NCBI GenBank assembly: GCA_003157715.1
Contig: PMKK01000315.1
Coordinates: forward strand, 1 to 54,080
Source: Actinomycetota bacterium
GTDB taxonomy: Bacteria; Actinomycetota; Thermoleophilia; UBA2241
DNA: 54,080 nt
Reading direction: 5' to 3'
Made by a program: the position numbers and the translations under genes. Positions 15,550-23,929 of this stretch are shown piece by piece. Position 1 is the stretch's first letter, and each line of letters opens with the position of its first letter. Below the pieces are notes generated by a model. The model was not told the origin of the DNA, made no database searches, and saw nothing but the letters and a program-made list of their open reading frames with translations.

Positions 15550-17172
15550 TCAGCCGGCAAGCAAGGCGCGGAAGTGGCGCACGGCCGGCGCGAGCCAGTC
15601 GACATGGGTGTTGCGCCAGTGCAGGCGGTCCTTGAAGAAGGGGCTGCCGTTGGCGGTGCCGTGGCCGATGATGTTGCCCGGCTTGATGTGGTAGCGCCAG
15701 GCCAGCCAGCGCACGAGGCGCAGGCCGGCACGGAGCTGTGCCTTGCGGTGAAAGATCTGGGTGGTCGACCAGGCCGGGTCCGGTCCGCTGTCTTGCACGA
15801 ACTCGATGCCGATCGCCACGTGGTTGAGGCCCACCGTGTGGCGACCTCGCACGCTTGGCGGCAGCTGCTGGTAGATCCGGCCGTTCTGACCGATGATGAA
15901 GTGCGCCACGACGCCGGGCAGCACGCCCCTGTCGGGTGTGTCGGCGGCGAAGGTCGCATGCGCGCTCGCCTCGGTGCCGCCGGCGGTGTAGTGCAAGACG
16001 ATGACCCTGGGCGTGAGGCGCCAGGTAGCCTGTCCGTAGTGGAGGCGGTTGTAGACGACCGTCTCGGCGCGACGCTTCGCCCCGAAGGCGACCGGCTGCC
16101 GCATGAGCGCCGGCTTGGGAGGCGGCACGATCCAGGTAGCGCCGCCGTTGCCCGTGGCGCGGATCGTGCCCCCGTTGCCTGCGGCCCAGCCATACACGGA
16201 ACCGTAAAACGAGAGGCAGTGCAGGGACTTCGCCGTGCCCGATCGCTGCGCCTTCCATTTGGCGCCGCTGTTGTTCGTGTGAACGATCACGCCGCCGTCG
16301 CCGGCCGCCCAACCTTGGCCGGCGCTGGGAAAGCACAAGGAGCGTAGCACCGCCTTCGTCGCGCTGCTTTGCTTGCGCCAGGTCGCACCGCCGTCGGTGG
16401 TGTCGAGGATGATGCCGCCGTCGCCGGCCGCCCAGCCGTGACCCGCGTCGCGAAACGCGATGGCGTTCAGCGACTCGCTGGTGTTCGAAGCTTGCGGGCT
16501 CCAGGTGGCGCCACCGTCGGTGGTAGCGAGGATGGTGCCGTCAGCCCCTGCCACCCAGCCGTGATCGGCGTCGCAAAAGGAGACGGCATGCAGCGTAGCG
16601 GCGGTACCCGAGCTTCGCGGGCTCCAGGTGGCGCCACCGTCGCTCGTGGCAAGGATCGTGCCCGCGGCGCCCACCGCCCAGCCGCGACCGGCGCCGCGGA
16701 AGGAAACGGCGTCGAGCGCCTCCGTTGTGGCAGAGGGCTGCGCGTGCCAGCTTGCCCCGCCGTTGGTGGTGGCGACGATGGTGCCGGCGGCGCCGACCGC
16801 CCACCCGCGGCGGCGGCCCTGGAACGCGACGTCGCTGAGTTTCCGCGAAGTGCCCGATCGCTGCGCTGCCCACGTGCTGCCGGCGTCGGAGGTAGCCGAG
16901 ATCGTGCCGCGCGGACCGACAGACCAGCCGTGGGCCGCGTCGACGAAGCTGATCGAGCTGAGGTCGCCACCTGCACGCGCCACGTTCTGCCGCGCCGCGC
17001 CGCCTTCAGGACCGGCGGCGCCGGCGGCGGCGACAGAGGCGGCCAGCGCCACCGCGGTGGCGCACACAAGCGCTCCAAGAAGCAGCAATCCGCCGGCGCG
17101 ACGACCGTCGGTCGCCGGCACGAACAAGACGCGCCGAGCAGCGGCGACGCGCGTGCGTCTACGGTCAATCAT
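15550..17172 (-). CDS. Exported fusion of Ycf48-like repeats and N-acetylmuramoyl-L-alanine amidase domain
   Basis: A 540-residue protein with an N-terminal basic region and export helix (residues about 25-52). Residues about 80-365 are seven 41-residue repeats of the pattern GWAxGxxGTIxxTxxGGATW...LxxxxF, i.e. Ycf48/BNR beta-propeller blades. The C-terminal domain (about 380-540) is an amidase_2/PGRP fold: VIVLHYTAGG, VVAHFIIGQNGRIYQ, HTVGLNHVAIGIEFVQD and IIGHGTANGSPFFKDRLHW. Amidase_2 enzymes cut the MurNAc-L-Ala bond using zinc held by two His and a Cys or Asp. The two His are visible, but the usual DCPG-like third ligand is not, so activity is uncertain. The propeller could bind wall polymer or protein. 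It is convergent with the M28 gene and divergent from the RCC1 gene. Confidence 0.85.
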   Translation of the reverse strand: MIDRRRTRVAAARRVLFVPATDGRRAGGLLLLGALVCATAVALAASVAAAGAAGPEGGAARQNVARAGGDLSSISFVDAAHGWSVGPRGTISATSDAGSTWAAQRSGTSRKLSDVAFQGRRRGWAVGAAGTIVATTNGGASWHAQPSATTEALDAVSFRGAGRGWAVGAAGTILATSDGGATWSPRSSGTAATLHAVSFCDADHGWVAGADGTILATTDGGATWSPQASNTSESLNAIAFRDAGHGWAAGDGGIILDTTDGGATWRKQSSATKAVLRSLCFPSAGQGWAAGDGGVIVHTNNSGAKWKAQRSGTAKSLHCLSFYGSVYGWAAGNGGTIRATGNGGATWIVPPPKPALMRQPVAFGAKRRAETVVYNRLHYGQATWRLTPRVIVLHYTAGGTEASAHATFAADTPDRGVLPGVVAHFIIGQNGRIYQQLPPSVRGRHTVGLNHVAIGIEFVQDSGPDPAWSTTQIFHRKAQLRAGLRLVRWLAWRYHIKPGNIIGHGTANGSPFFKDRLHWRNTHVDWLAPAVRHFRALLAG

Positions 17173-17258
17173 GAGCGGCCCTCTCTTTCGGTCAGGCGAT
17201 CAGCGGGCTGGTCGGCAGCGTACTGTACGCGATGATCTGGGCGCCAGTTTCGAGGCGT

Positions 17259-17287
17259 TTGACAGTCTGTTGGTCGTTTCGTACTGT
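17259..17287 (+). promoter_or_regulatory. Probable promoter of the RCC1-repeat gene
   Basis: TTGACA (17259-17264), a 17-base spacer and TACTGT (17282-17287) in the divergent region between the amidase and RCC1 genes, about 85 bases before the GTG start. GTACTGTA occurs twice in this interval (17220-17227 and 17281-17288). Confidence 0.45.
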
Positions 17288-17373
17288 AGGCTTCATGCGG
17301 AGGATCCGACCCACTCTCCGCGGACTGCAGTAGGCCTCGTGTGCGGGGGCACGTCAAGCCGAAGGAGAGTCTC

Positions 17374-18798
17374 GTGAAACGCTGTCGGATCCTGTTGGGC
17401 ATCGCCCTCGCTGCGGCGCTGCTGTGCTTACTGTTCTCGGCCAGTGCGCTGGCGGCGGCCAAGCCCGCCGTGAGCCTGAAGGCGGCGGCCAAGAGCACCA
17501 CGGTCGGGCAGACGGTGCTCCTGAAGGGCACGGTCACTCACCCCCGGACCGGCGTCAAGTCGGTGACCATCCTCGAGCTCGTGGGCACGAAGTGGCGCAG
17601 CCTTGCCACGGCCAAGCTCTCGGCCAAGCACACGTTTTCCGTCAGGGTGAGCCTCACCAAGGCGGGAAGCTGGCGCCTGCGCGCTCAGTACAAGGCAGGC
17701 GCCTTGAAGGTGTGCAGCAAGGCCGTCGTGGTGCGCGTCATCGCCTGGACGGCGGTCTCCTGTGGCTGGGCCCACACCGTGGCCTTAAAGAGCGACGGCA
17801 CGCTCTGGGCCTGGGGCCTGAACGACTCCGGTCAGCTTGGCGTGGGAGGCACGACTGATAAGAACGCCCCAACGCGGGTCGGCTCGGGCAGCACCTGGAA
17901 GGCCGTCTCGGCCGGCTACGACTTCACTCTCGCCATCAAGGCCGACGGCACGCTGTGGGCCTGGGGCCACAATTCACACGGACAGCTCGGCCTTGGTTCG
18001 GCCGATGACAACCTTCACGCCACGCCCACCCAGGTCGATCCGGGCAGCACCTGGAAGGTCGTGGCGGCCGGCTACTTCGATGCGGTGGCGATCCAGAGCG
18101 ACGGCACGCTGTGGGCCTGGGGCTACAACGCGGCCGGCGAGCTCGGCCTGAACGACACCAGCGAGGTCACAAGCCCATCCCAGGTCGGGTCCCTCGACAC
18201 CTGGACGGCTGCCTCGTGCGGGTATGAGTACTCGCTGGGCATCGCGGGCGCGGGCAGCCTGTGGGGCAGCGGCGACAACATGCGGGGCGAGCTCGGCCTG
18301 GGCGCCGTCGACGAGACCGAGACCTTTACCCAGGTCGGCTCAGATGCCTGGACGGCCGTCGCGGTCTCCGACATGGACTGGGACACGCTGGCTCTCAAGA
18401 GCGACGGCAGCCTCTGGGTCTGCGGCCACAACGACGACTACCAGCTTGGCCTGGGCGACACCGTCGACAAGACCACCCTGACGAATCTCAAGCCGGGCAG
18501 CACCTGGAAGGCCGTCGCGGCCGGCTACGGCTTCAACCTGGCCGTCAGAAGCGACGGCAGCCTCTGGACCTGGGGCTCCACGACCTCAGGCAACCTGGGC
18601 CTGGGCCACATGAGCCAGACGAGCAGCTCCCCGACGCGGGTCGGCACGGCGAGTGACTGGGCGGCCGTCGCGTGTAACTACGATCAGACGATGGCCATCA
18701 AACGCAACGGCACGCTGTGGGCCTGCGGCGACAACTACTACGGCGCCCTCGGCCTGGGCACCAGGATCAACGAGGACACGCTCACCGAGGTCCGCTGA
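17374..18798 (+). CDS. Secreted RCC1-repeat beta-propeller protein
   Basis: A 474-residue protein with a signal peptide ([26 protein letters not shown]). Residues about 30-125 form an Ig-like/Big-type domain ([28 protein letters not shown]). Residues about 130-474 hold seven RCC1 blades with the pattern [30 protein letters not shown]1 blades make a seven-bladed propeller; in exported bacterial proteins it is normally a binding surface, not the eukaryotic Ran exchange factor. No cell-wall anchor or enzyme domain is visible. GTG 17374 is chosen because AAGGAGA precedes it at good spacing and it opens directly into the signal peptide. It belongs to the exported-protein block. Confidence 0.85.
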   Translation: MKRCRILLGIALAAALLCLLFSASALAAAKPAVSLKAAAKSTTVGQTVLLKGTVTHPRTGVKSVTILELVGTKWRSLATAKLSAKHTFSVRVSLTKAGSWRLRAQYKAGALKVCSKAVVVRVIAWTAVSCGWAHTVALKSDGTLWAWGLNDSGQLGVGGTTDKNAPTRVGSGSTWKAVSAGYDFTLAIKADGTLWAWGHNSHGQLGLGSADDNLHATPTQVDPGSTWKVVAAGYFDAVAIQSDGTLWAWGYNAAGELGLNDTSEVTSPSQVGSLDTWTAASCGYEYSLGIAGAGSLWGSGDNMRGELGLGAVDETETFTQVGSDAWTAVAVSDMDWDTLALKSDGSLWVCGHNDDYQLGLGDTVDKTTLTNLKPGSTWKAVAAGYGFNLAVRSDGSLWTWGSTTSGNLGLGHMSQTSSSPTRVGTASDWAAVACNYDQTMAIKRNGTLWACGDNYYGALGLGTRINEDTLTEVR

Positions 18799-18898
18799 CC
18801 GAGGGCCAGAACGAACGACCACGTCCGTCGTGCGATGGTGTACGGTGGTCGTACCTGAAAGCGCCAGGGGCGCTGGGTCGAACGGGAGGAGAGCGAAC

Positions 18899-21097
18899 AT
18901 GCGCGTTGCTGTACGCAGATCTGGGCGCAAGCCACTACTTCTGGCCATCGCGATGCTGGTGGTCGCCGCGCTCTGGGCGGCGGCCGCGCCGCCCGCGGCC
19001 ACGGCCGCTCCACCGAGCAACATCTTGGACACGCAAGCGCTACAGTTGCAGTTGGACAGCGGTCCGGTGCAGGGCTACTTCCTCACCGTCCTCGGCGGCG
19101 CCACCGACGCCGACCAGACGCCGGTCCCCATTCCCGCCACGATCGAGAGCATCGTCCCCGGCGAGACGCAGGACGGCGCGCTCATCCTGTTCGCGGCCAC
19201 CGGCACGACGATGGACGACATCGGCGGGATCGCGGCCGGCATGAGCGGCAGCCCGCTGTACATCGGCGACCCGGCCCACCCGCACCCGGACACCACCGAC
19301 TCGTTGATTGGCGCCGTGTCCTACGGTGACATCTTCACGACCGGCGGGCTCGGCCTGGCGACGCCCATCGAGGACATGATCACCGTCCAGACCAACAGCG
19401 CCGCGCACGCGACGGCGGCCACTCCGGCCTCGCACGCCGAATCCGTGCGGCTCGCCAAGCCCGTGACGATCTCGGGCACGACGGTCAAGCGCGTCGTCGT
19501 GGCCGCCAGCGCCGGTAAGGCCAAGAGCGTCAAGGCCGCCGCCGATACGGCCGTCTTCGCCCCGCTCGACGTGATCGAGATCGGCGGCCTCAGCGCGCAC
19601 TCCAAGCTGTTCAAGCAGACGGCCGCCAAGCTCGAGGCCGCCGGCTATCAGGTCGAGGCCGCTCCGGCCGCCAGTGCCGCGGGCGCCTACGACCCGGGCT
19701 GGAGCCAGACGCTGGCGGCCGGCGATTCGGTCGGCACGCTGTACTCCACCGGCGACCTGTGGATCGGCGCCGCCGGCACCGTGACCTACGTCGACGGCAC
19801 CACGGTGATGGCCTACGGTCACCCGCTGGATTGGCTGGGCTCGACCGTCGGTTACCTCACCAACGCCTGGGTCTCGGGCATCTGGCACACGACCTACGAG
19901 CCCTACAAACTGATGGTGCCGGCGGCCACCCAGGGCACCATCACGCAGGACCGTAACTCGGGCGTCGAGGGGGTCGTGGGCACGTTGCCGGCCGCGACCA
20001 CGGTCACGTCCACGGTCACGTTCGGCGGCAAGACCACGCCACCGAGCATCACGCAGGTGCCTCAGGCGGTGGTCAGCAGTCCCGCGTTCGCCTACACCTA
20101 CGGTGTCAACCTGCCTACCTACGCGGCCCAGGTGCCGATCTACAAGGCGATCGACGCCAGCCTGCTGGGCGGCAGCGCCGCGACCACGACCACGGTGGTC
20201 GTCAACGACGGCACCCAGGACCACACCGTCACGATCAACAACGTGTGGGACGATCCCGGCGACGTCACCTACGAGACGACCGGCGACATCGACAACATCC
20301 TCGGTACGCTCACGGCCAACACCGACGGCATCGCGCCGGCCACCATCAAGTCGGTGGTCTTCTCGGCGGCCCTCTCGGCCCAGCGCAACGAGACGCGCAT
20401 CGTCTCGGTGGAGGTGCCGGGCGGTCTCAAGATCGGCGCCAACGACGTCACGGTCAAGCTGGCCAAGTACGGCGTGGCGGCTCTCCAGACGACGCACGTC
20501 ACCCTCACGCTGCCGCGCGGAACGGTGCTCGGCAGCGGCATCGAGGTCTACGGTGCCGGCTACGGGAGCAGCGGCTCCGATTTCGACGACTACGCGCCCA
20601 TGGCCTCTGGCTTGAAGGCCCGTCTCGGCGCCACCAGCGACGACCGCCAGAGTGTCGCCGACCTGGTCGCTTCGCTCGAGACGGCGCCCACCAACAACGA
20701 CATCCTCGTCGACTTTCTGGGCAGCAGCACATCGCTGGTCGCGCCTGAGGGGATCGGCGCTACCACCTCGTACGTCAACGGCGACCTCGTCGTGAGAGCC
20801 GACCAGATGACGCTGCGGGCGTATCCCACGGTGGTGAAACGCCACTCATCGGCGCTGCTGGTCGGCGCCATCATGAACGTGAACAAGGCCACCACCGTGT
20901 CGCTCTACGGCACGCGGGTCGGGACGAAGACGCGCAAACTGATCGCCACCGTCTCCGTCACGCGGATGGCAAACGGCATGGGCGTGTTCTCCTACACACG
21001 CAAGAACCTGACGTCGTCCACCAAGTTCACGGCCATCTGGGACGGCGACGACTCGAACCTCGGAGCCACCGCGGCGGCCACGGTCAAGGTGAAGTGA
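18899..21097 (+). CDS. Exported S55 (SpoIVB)-type serine peptidase-like protein
   Basis: A 732-residue protein with an N-terminal signal helix (residues 11-38). Residues 110-125 read GGIAAGMSGSPLYIGD, the nucleophile motif of S55 peptidases. Further on, VGTLYSTGDLWIGAAGTVTYVDGTTVMAYGHPLDWLG supplies the GHP His motif. The Ser motif precedes the His motif, the reverse of SpoIVB of Bacillus, but I recall this order in the larger S55-domain proteins of non-sporeformers. The C-terminal third is beta-rich, with an Ig-like end (TVVKRHSSALLVGAIMN...FTAIWDGDDSNLG). It probably processes or binds exported proteins; no sporulation genes are nearby. ATG 18899 follows GGGAGGAG. The gene ends in a 14-bp tandem repeat. 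Confidence 0.75.
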   Translation: MRVAVRRSGRKPLLLAIAMLVVAALWAAAAPPAATAAPPSNILDTQALQLQLDSGPVQGYFLTVLGGATDADQTPVPIPATIESIVPGETQDGALILFAATGTTMDDIGGIAAGMSGSPLYIGDPAHPHPDTTDSLIGAVSYGDIFTTGGLGLATPIEDMITVQTNSAAHATAATPASHAESVRLAKPVTISGTTVKRVVVAASAGKAKSVKAAADTAVFAPLDVIEIGGLSAHSKLFKQTAAKLEAAGYQVEAAPAASAAGAYDPGWSQTLAAGDSVGTLYSTGDLWIGAAGTVTYVDGTTVMAYGHPLDWLGSTVGYLTNAWVSGIWHTTYEPYKLMVPAATQGTITQDRNSGVEGVVGTLPAATTVTSTVTFGGKTTPPSITQVPQAVVSSPAFAYTYGVNLPTYAAQVPIYKAIDASLLGGSAATTTTVVVNDGTQDHTVTINNVWDDPGDVTYETTGDIDNILGTLTANTDGIAPATIKSVVFSAALSAQRNETRIVSVEVPGGLKIGANDVTVKLAKYGVAALQTTHVTLTLPRGTVLGSGIEVYGAGYGSSGSDFDDYAPMASGLKARLGATSDDRQSVADLVASLETAPTNNDILVDFLGSSTSLVAPEGIGATTSYVNGDLVVRADQMTLRAYPTVVKRHSSALLVGAIMNVNKATTVSLYGTRVGTKTRKLIATVSVTRMANGMGVFSYTRKNLTSSTKFTAIWDGDDSNLGATAAATVKVK

Positions 21098-21125
21098 CCA
21101 AGGCGAAGTGATCAAAGCGAAGTAA
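21084..21125. repeat. 14-bp tandem triplication ending in three stop codons
   Basis: Three copies: TCAAGGTGAAGTGA, CCAAGGCGAAGTGA, TCAAAGCGAAGTAA. The first copy is the last five codons of the S55 gene. Each copy ends in a stop (21095, 21109, 21123), and because 14 is not a multiple of three the stops fall in all three forward frames. Confidence 0.85.
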
Positions 21126-21526
21126 GAGCGGCGCGGCGCCGCGCTCGTCGGCGCCCAAAGCGGGGCGGGGTGGCTCATGCGGTCACCCCGCCCCAGCCGC
21201 GTCTGCCGGCGATGTGACGATCGGACAGGGTCGGCGCGAGAGGCGGCCGGCGGTCGCCGGCACGGGGGCGAGGAGGGTCGCGGCCATCGTGCCGCCGCGG
21301 GAGCTGCTCCAGCGAGGCGGTCGCCTGTTCGAGGAAGACTGACCCGACCCGACTCGACCCGACCGCGACCAATTGAAGGTCGTCCTGGGGCCCGTCCGGC
21401 CTCACCTGGTGCCCTGAATCCAAGACTCGCGGGCGCCGTGCAGCGAGCGTCCCGAGGATCGCCTCAGCAGTGCAACGACGGCGAGCCGATCGGAGCATCG
21501 CGTGCCGGGAGAGGCACGCCGTGCCC
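21098..21526. other. Intergenic region between convergent genes with a GC hairpin
   Basis: There are 429 bases between the stops of the S55 gene and the repeat protein. It contains the 14-bp triplication and an 11-bp perfect hairpin, GGGGCGGGGTG (21162-21172) with CACCCCGCCCC (21184-21194), a likely terminator without a T-run. Near 21340-21370 there is a short GACCC/GACTC run. I see no convincing gene. Confidence 0.5.
21162..21194 (+). terminator. GC-rich hairpin, probable terminator of the S55 gene
   Basis: Perfect 11-bp arms with an 11-base loop, 65 bases after the S55 stop. It lacks a T-tract, so strength is uncertain. Confidence 0.5.
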
Positions 21527-23527
21527 TCACTTGATCGTGAGCCTGGCTTTGACGGCCGCGGCCTGGATGTTGCCGGCCGCATCGGTTGCCTTGACCCTTA
21601 CGTAGTAGCTGCCCGCGGGGAGCGCATGGGTGAGCCTGCCGAAGAAAGTCAGCGCCTTGTTGGTGGGCTCGCGCGCGAAGGTCATGCTGGCGAACCGCCT
21701 GTCCCTGGCCGTGGTGAGCGTCACCACCAGGCGGGCGCAGCCGCAGCTCGGCGCGGGGTCGTGGATCCTGACCCTGATCTTGAGCAGCTTGCCCTTCGTG
21801 GCGCCGGCGGTTCTGATGCTCAGCGCTTTGACCGTCGCCGCGGGCGCCTTGCCGTCGATCCTGACAGTGAGGGTCTTGACGGGCTCCGTGTTCTGAGCCG
21901 CGTCGATGGAACGGTACTGATACGTCGACACACCCTGGGCCGCGACTACGAAGGGCGCCGTGTAGATCGACCAGAGGGCGGCGCCCTGCCGGCGGTACTC
22001 GGTCAGCAAGACACCGGAGCCGCCGGCCTCGTCGGCAGCCGCGAGCGTCACGGCGACGGCGCTTCTGTGCCAGCGCGCATCGACGCCGCTCGCTACCGTG
22101 GTCGGTGCCGTCGTGTCGCTGACGCGGATGGCCATGACGGCGTCGATGCCGGAGGTCGTCGAGCCCGCGGTGACGGCGATGTCGTCGGCGGCGTCGAGAT
22201 TGGCCTTGCCGTCGTAGTACTGCGTCGCGTACTTCCTGGAGTAGTCATCGAAGTCGACGCGGTAGGTCCCGGTGTTCAGGGCGCTCAGGTCGTAGCTGCC
22301 GCTCGTGGTGGTCCTCGCTTCGGTGACATAGGCCCAGCCGCCGGAGCCGTCGGACCGAAAGGCTACTACGTAGATGCCGGCGAGGCCGGCGAGGCCGGTG
22401 AGGCCTGAGTCCGTGACCGTGCCGGTGATGTGGCCGCCGGCGGCCATGGTGGCGTCGATGCCGGACGTCGTGGAGCCGGCGGTGACCGCGACGTCGTCGG
22501 CCGCGTCGAGGCTCGGCTCGTTGTCGAAGTACTGCGTCAGGTAGATCCTGGGACCGTCGAGGGGGTCGTGGTCGAACGCGACGCGGTAGGTACCCGTGGT
22601 CAGGCCGCCGACGTTGTAGCTGCCGTCGCCATCGGTCTGGACGCGGTCGACGCAGCGCCAGCCGCCGGAGCCGTCGGAGCGCCAGGCAGTGACGTACATG
22701 TCACCGAGATAGCTGGGGCCGGCGTGGATCGTGCCGGTGATGTGGCCGGCCGCGGCCATCGTCGCGTCGATCCCGACGGTCGTCGAGTCGGCGCTGACCG
22801 TGACGTCGTCGGCCGCGGCGAGACTGGTCTTGTCGTTGTAGAACTGCGTCAGGTAGTGCCCCGGGTCGACCCCGGGCTCACTGAACCCGACGCGGTAGGT
22901 GCCGGCCGTCAGCTCGCCCAGGTCGTAGGTGCCGTCGCTTTCGGTCTCCATGTTCGTGACGCTGACCCAGCCGCCGGAGCCGTCCGACCGCCAGGCTGAG
23001 ACCGCGATGCCCTCAAGGCCGGTGAGATCGGCGCTGGTGACCTTGCCGAAGATGCTGCCGTCCAGGACCAGCGCGGCGTCGATGTCGGGCGTCGTTTCTC
23101 CGGCGCTGACCGTGACGTCGCCGGCCGTCTCGAGGCTCGGCTCGTCGTTGTAGTACTGCGTCCGGTAGAAGCGGCGGTCGTCATCGCAGAACTCGATGCG
23201 GTACGTGCCGGGCGCCAGGCCGGCGAGATCGTAGCTGCCGTCATTTTCGGTTGCCACGCCGTTGACGTAGCTGCCGCCGGCAGCGATGGCGAAGACGTCG
23301 ATGTTGGGGATGCCGGCGAGGTCGGTGTTCGTGACCGTGCCGGTGACGTCGCCCGTGGGTGCGGCCTGCGCCGACGCGGCCTGCGCCGCCGGCACCGCTA
23401 CCGCGAAGACAAGCAGTCCGGCCGCGAGGCACAGCCAGAGCGCCGGCAGCAGGGCAGGCATGAGAGGCGACATGCGCCCGGCGAATCGATGGGCGGATTT
23501 GACGCGAGCACGTCTTGGAATACGCAT
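21527..23527 (-). CDS. Secreted carboxypeptidase-regulatory-like repeat protein (putative surface protein)
   Basis: A 666-residue protein with a basic N-terminus and signal helix (residues about 22-52). Four repeats of about 100 residues follow. Each has TGTVTxxxLxGxxxxxVxAWRSDGSGGW, a GxYDLxxLxxGTYRVxF strand and a (T)QYYDxxxxLxxADDVxVxAGxTTxGIDAxM end, i.e. carboxypeptidase-regulatory/SdrD-B-like folds. The last 220 residues hold an Ig-like domain common in surface proteins (TTVASGVDARWHRSAVAVTLAAADEAGGSGV...YQYRSIDAAQNTEPV) and an FN3-like end (YYVRVKATDAAGNIQ). No sortase motif or membrane tail is visible, so it is probably released or held non-covalently. The frame remains open far upstream, antisense to the M28 gene, but ATG 23525-23527 has AGAGGGG upstream and leads straight into the signal peptide. 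Confidence 0.78.
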   Translation of the reverse strand: MRIPRRARVKSAHRFAGRMSPLMPALLPALWLCLAAGLLVFAVAVPAAQAASAQAAPTGDVTGTVTNTDLAGIPNIDVFAIAAGGSYVNGVATENDGSYDLAGLAPGTYRIEFCDDDRRFYRTQYYNDEPSLETAGDVTVSAGETTPDIDAALVLDGSIFGKVTSADLTGLEGIAVSAWRSDGSGGWVSVTNMETESDGTYDLGELTAGTYRVGFSEPGVDPGHYLTQFYNDKTSLAAADDVTVSADSTTVGIDATMAAAGHITGTIHAGPSYLGDMYVTAWRSDGSGGWRCVDRVQTDGDGSYNVGGLTTGTYRVAFDHDPLDGPRIYLTQYFDNEPSLDAADDVAVTAGSTTSGIDATMAAGGHITGTVTDSGLTGLAGLAGIYVVAFRSDGSGGWAYVTEARTTTSGSYDLSALNTGTYRVDFDDYSRKYATQYYDGKANLDAADDIAVTAGSTTSGIDAVMAIRVSDTTAPTTVASGVDARWHRSAVAVTLAAADEAGGSGVLLTEYRRQGAALWSIYTAPFVVAAQGVSTYQYRSIDAAQNTEPVKTLTVRIDGKAPAATVKALSIRTAGATKGKLLKIRVRIHDPAPSCGCARLVVTLTTARDRRFASMTFAREPTNKALTFFGRLTHALPAGSYYVRVKATDAAGNIQAAAVKARLTIK

Positions 23528-23929
23528 GTCGCACCCCTCTGGTCGGCCCCGCCTCGCGTAGGAGCACAGTACTAGCAGTATACATCCGCCGGCGAGCGGC
23601 GGGGTCTGTCGGGTGTGGACCGGGGCCGGCTCTGCCGAGGTCGCGGTCGACGACGGCGGGCTCGTTGACATCCCCCCTTCCAACGATAGTATTCGATCAC
23701 CGCGACCAGCCGGCCGATGCCGGCGAACGCGATCTCGTTTCAAGGCTGACGCAGGGCGAGGGGGGTGATCGACGGCACACGCCGTGCTCCACCTCCGCGA
23801 CGCGTCGTGTTGTTCCCCCTGTCTCACGACGTTTCGCCGTAGTCCCGGGGCGGCCGGTCTCCCGGGCCGCCCATCCTTCTGTCGCGGCCGCGACATTTCG
23901 CGGCCGCCGACAAAGCAAAGGAGACCGAA
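23528..23929 (+). other. Divergent intergenic region with a long structured leader before M28 paralogue 2
   Basis: There are 402 bases without a gene. On the minus strand TATACT (23577-23582) could be the -10 of the repeat-protein gene. On the plus strand a promoter lies at 23665-23692, leaving about 230 bases of leader. The leader contains a GGGCGGCC/GGCCGCCC hairpin (about 23849-23872) followed by ATCCTTCT, then GCGGCCGCG/CGCGGCCGC (about 23884-23907), then the ribosome site. I do not recognise a known riboswitch consensus. Confidence 0.45.
23665..23692 (+). promoter_or_regulatory. Probable promoter of M28 paralogue 2
   Basis: Perfect TTGACA (23665-23670), a 16-base spacer and TAGTAT (23687-23692, four of six matches). 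Confidence 0.55.

Noticed and set aside
19040..20845. A 601-codon minus-strand open frame
   Set aside because: Antisense shadow of the S55 gene, Arg/Val/Gly-rich with no motif.
18899..21097. A sporulation protease (SpoIVB) and thus a spore-former
   Set aside because: The S55 motif order and domain size differ from SpoIVB and no sporulation genes are nearby.
23701..23765. c-di-GMP riboswitch suggested by GACGCAGGGCGAG
   Set aside because: The second conserved block (GACGCAAAGC and the receptor) is absent, so the resemblance is superficial.
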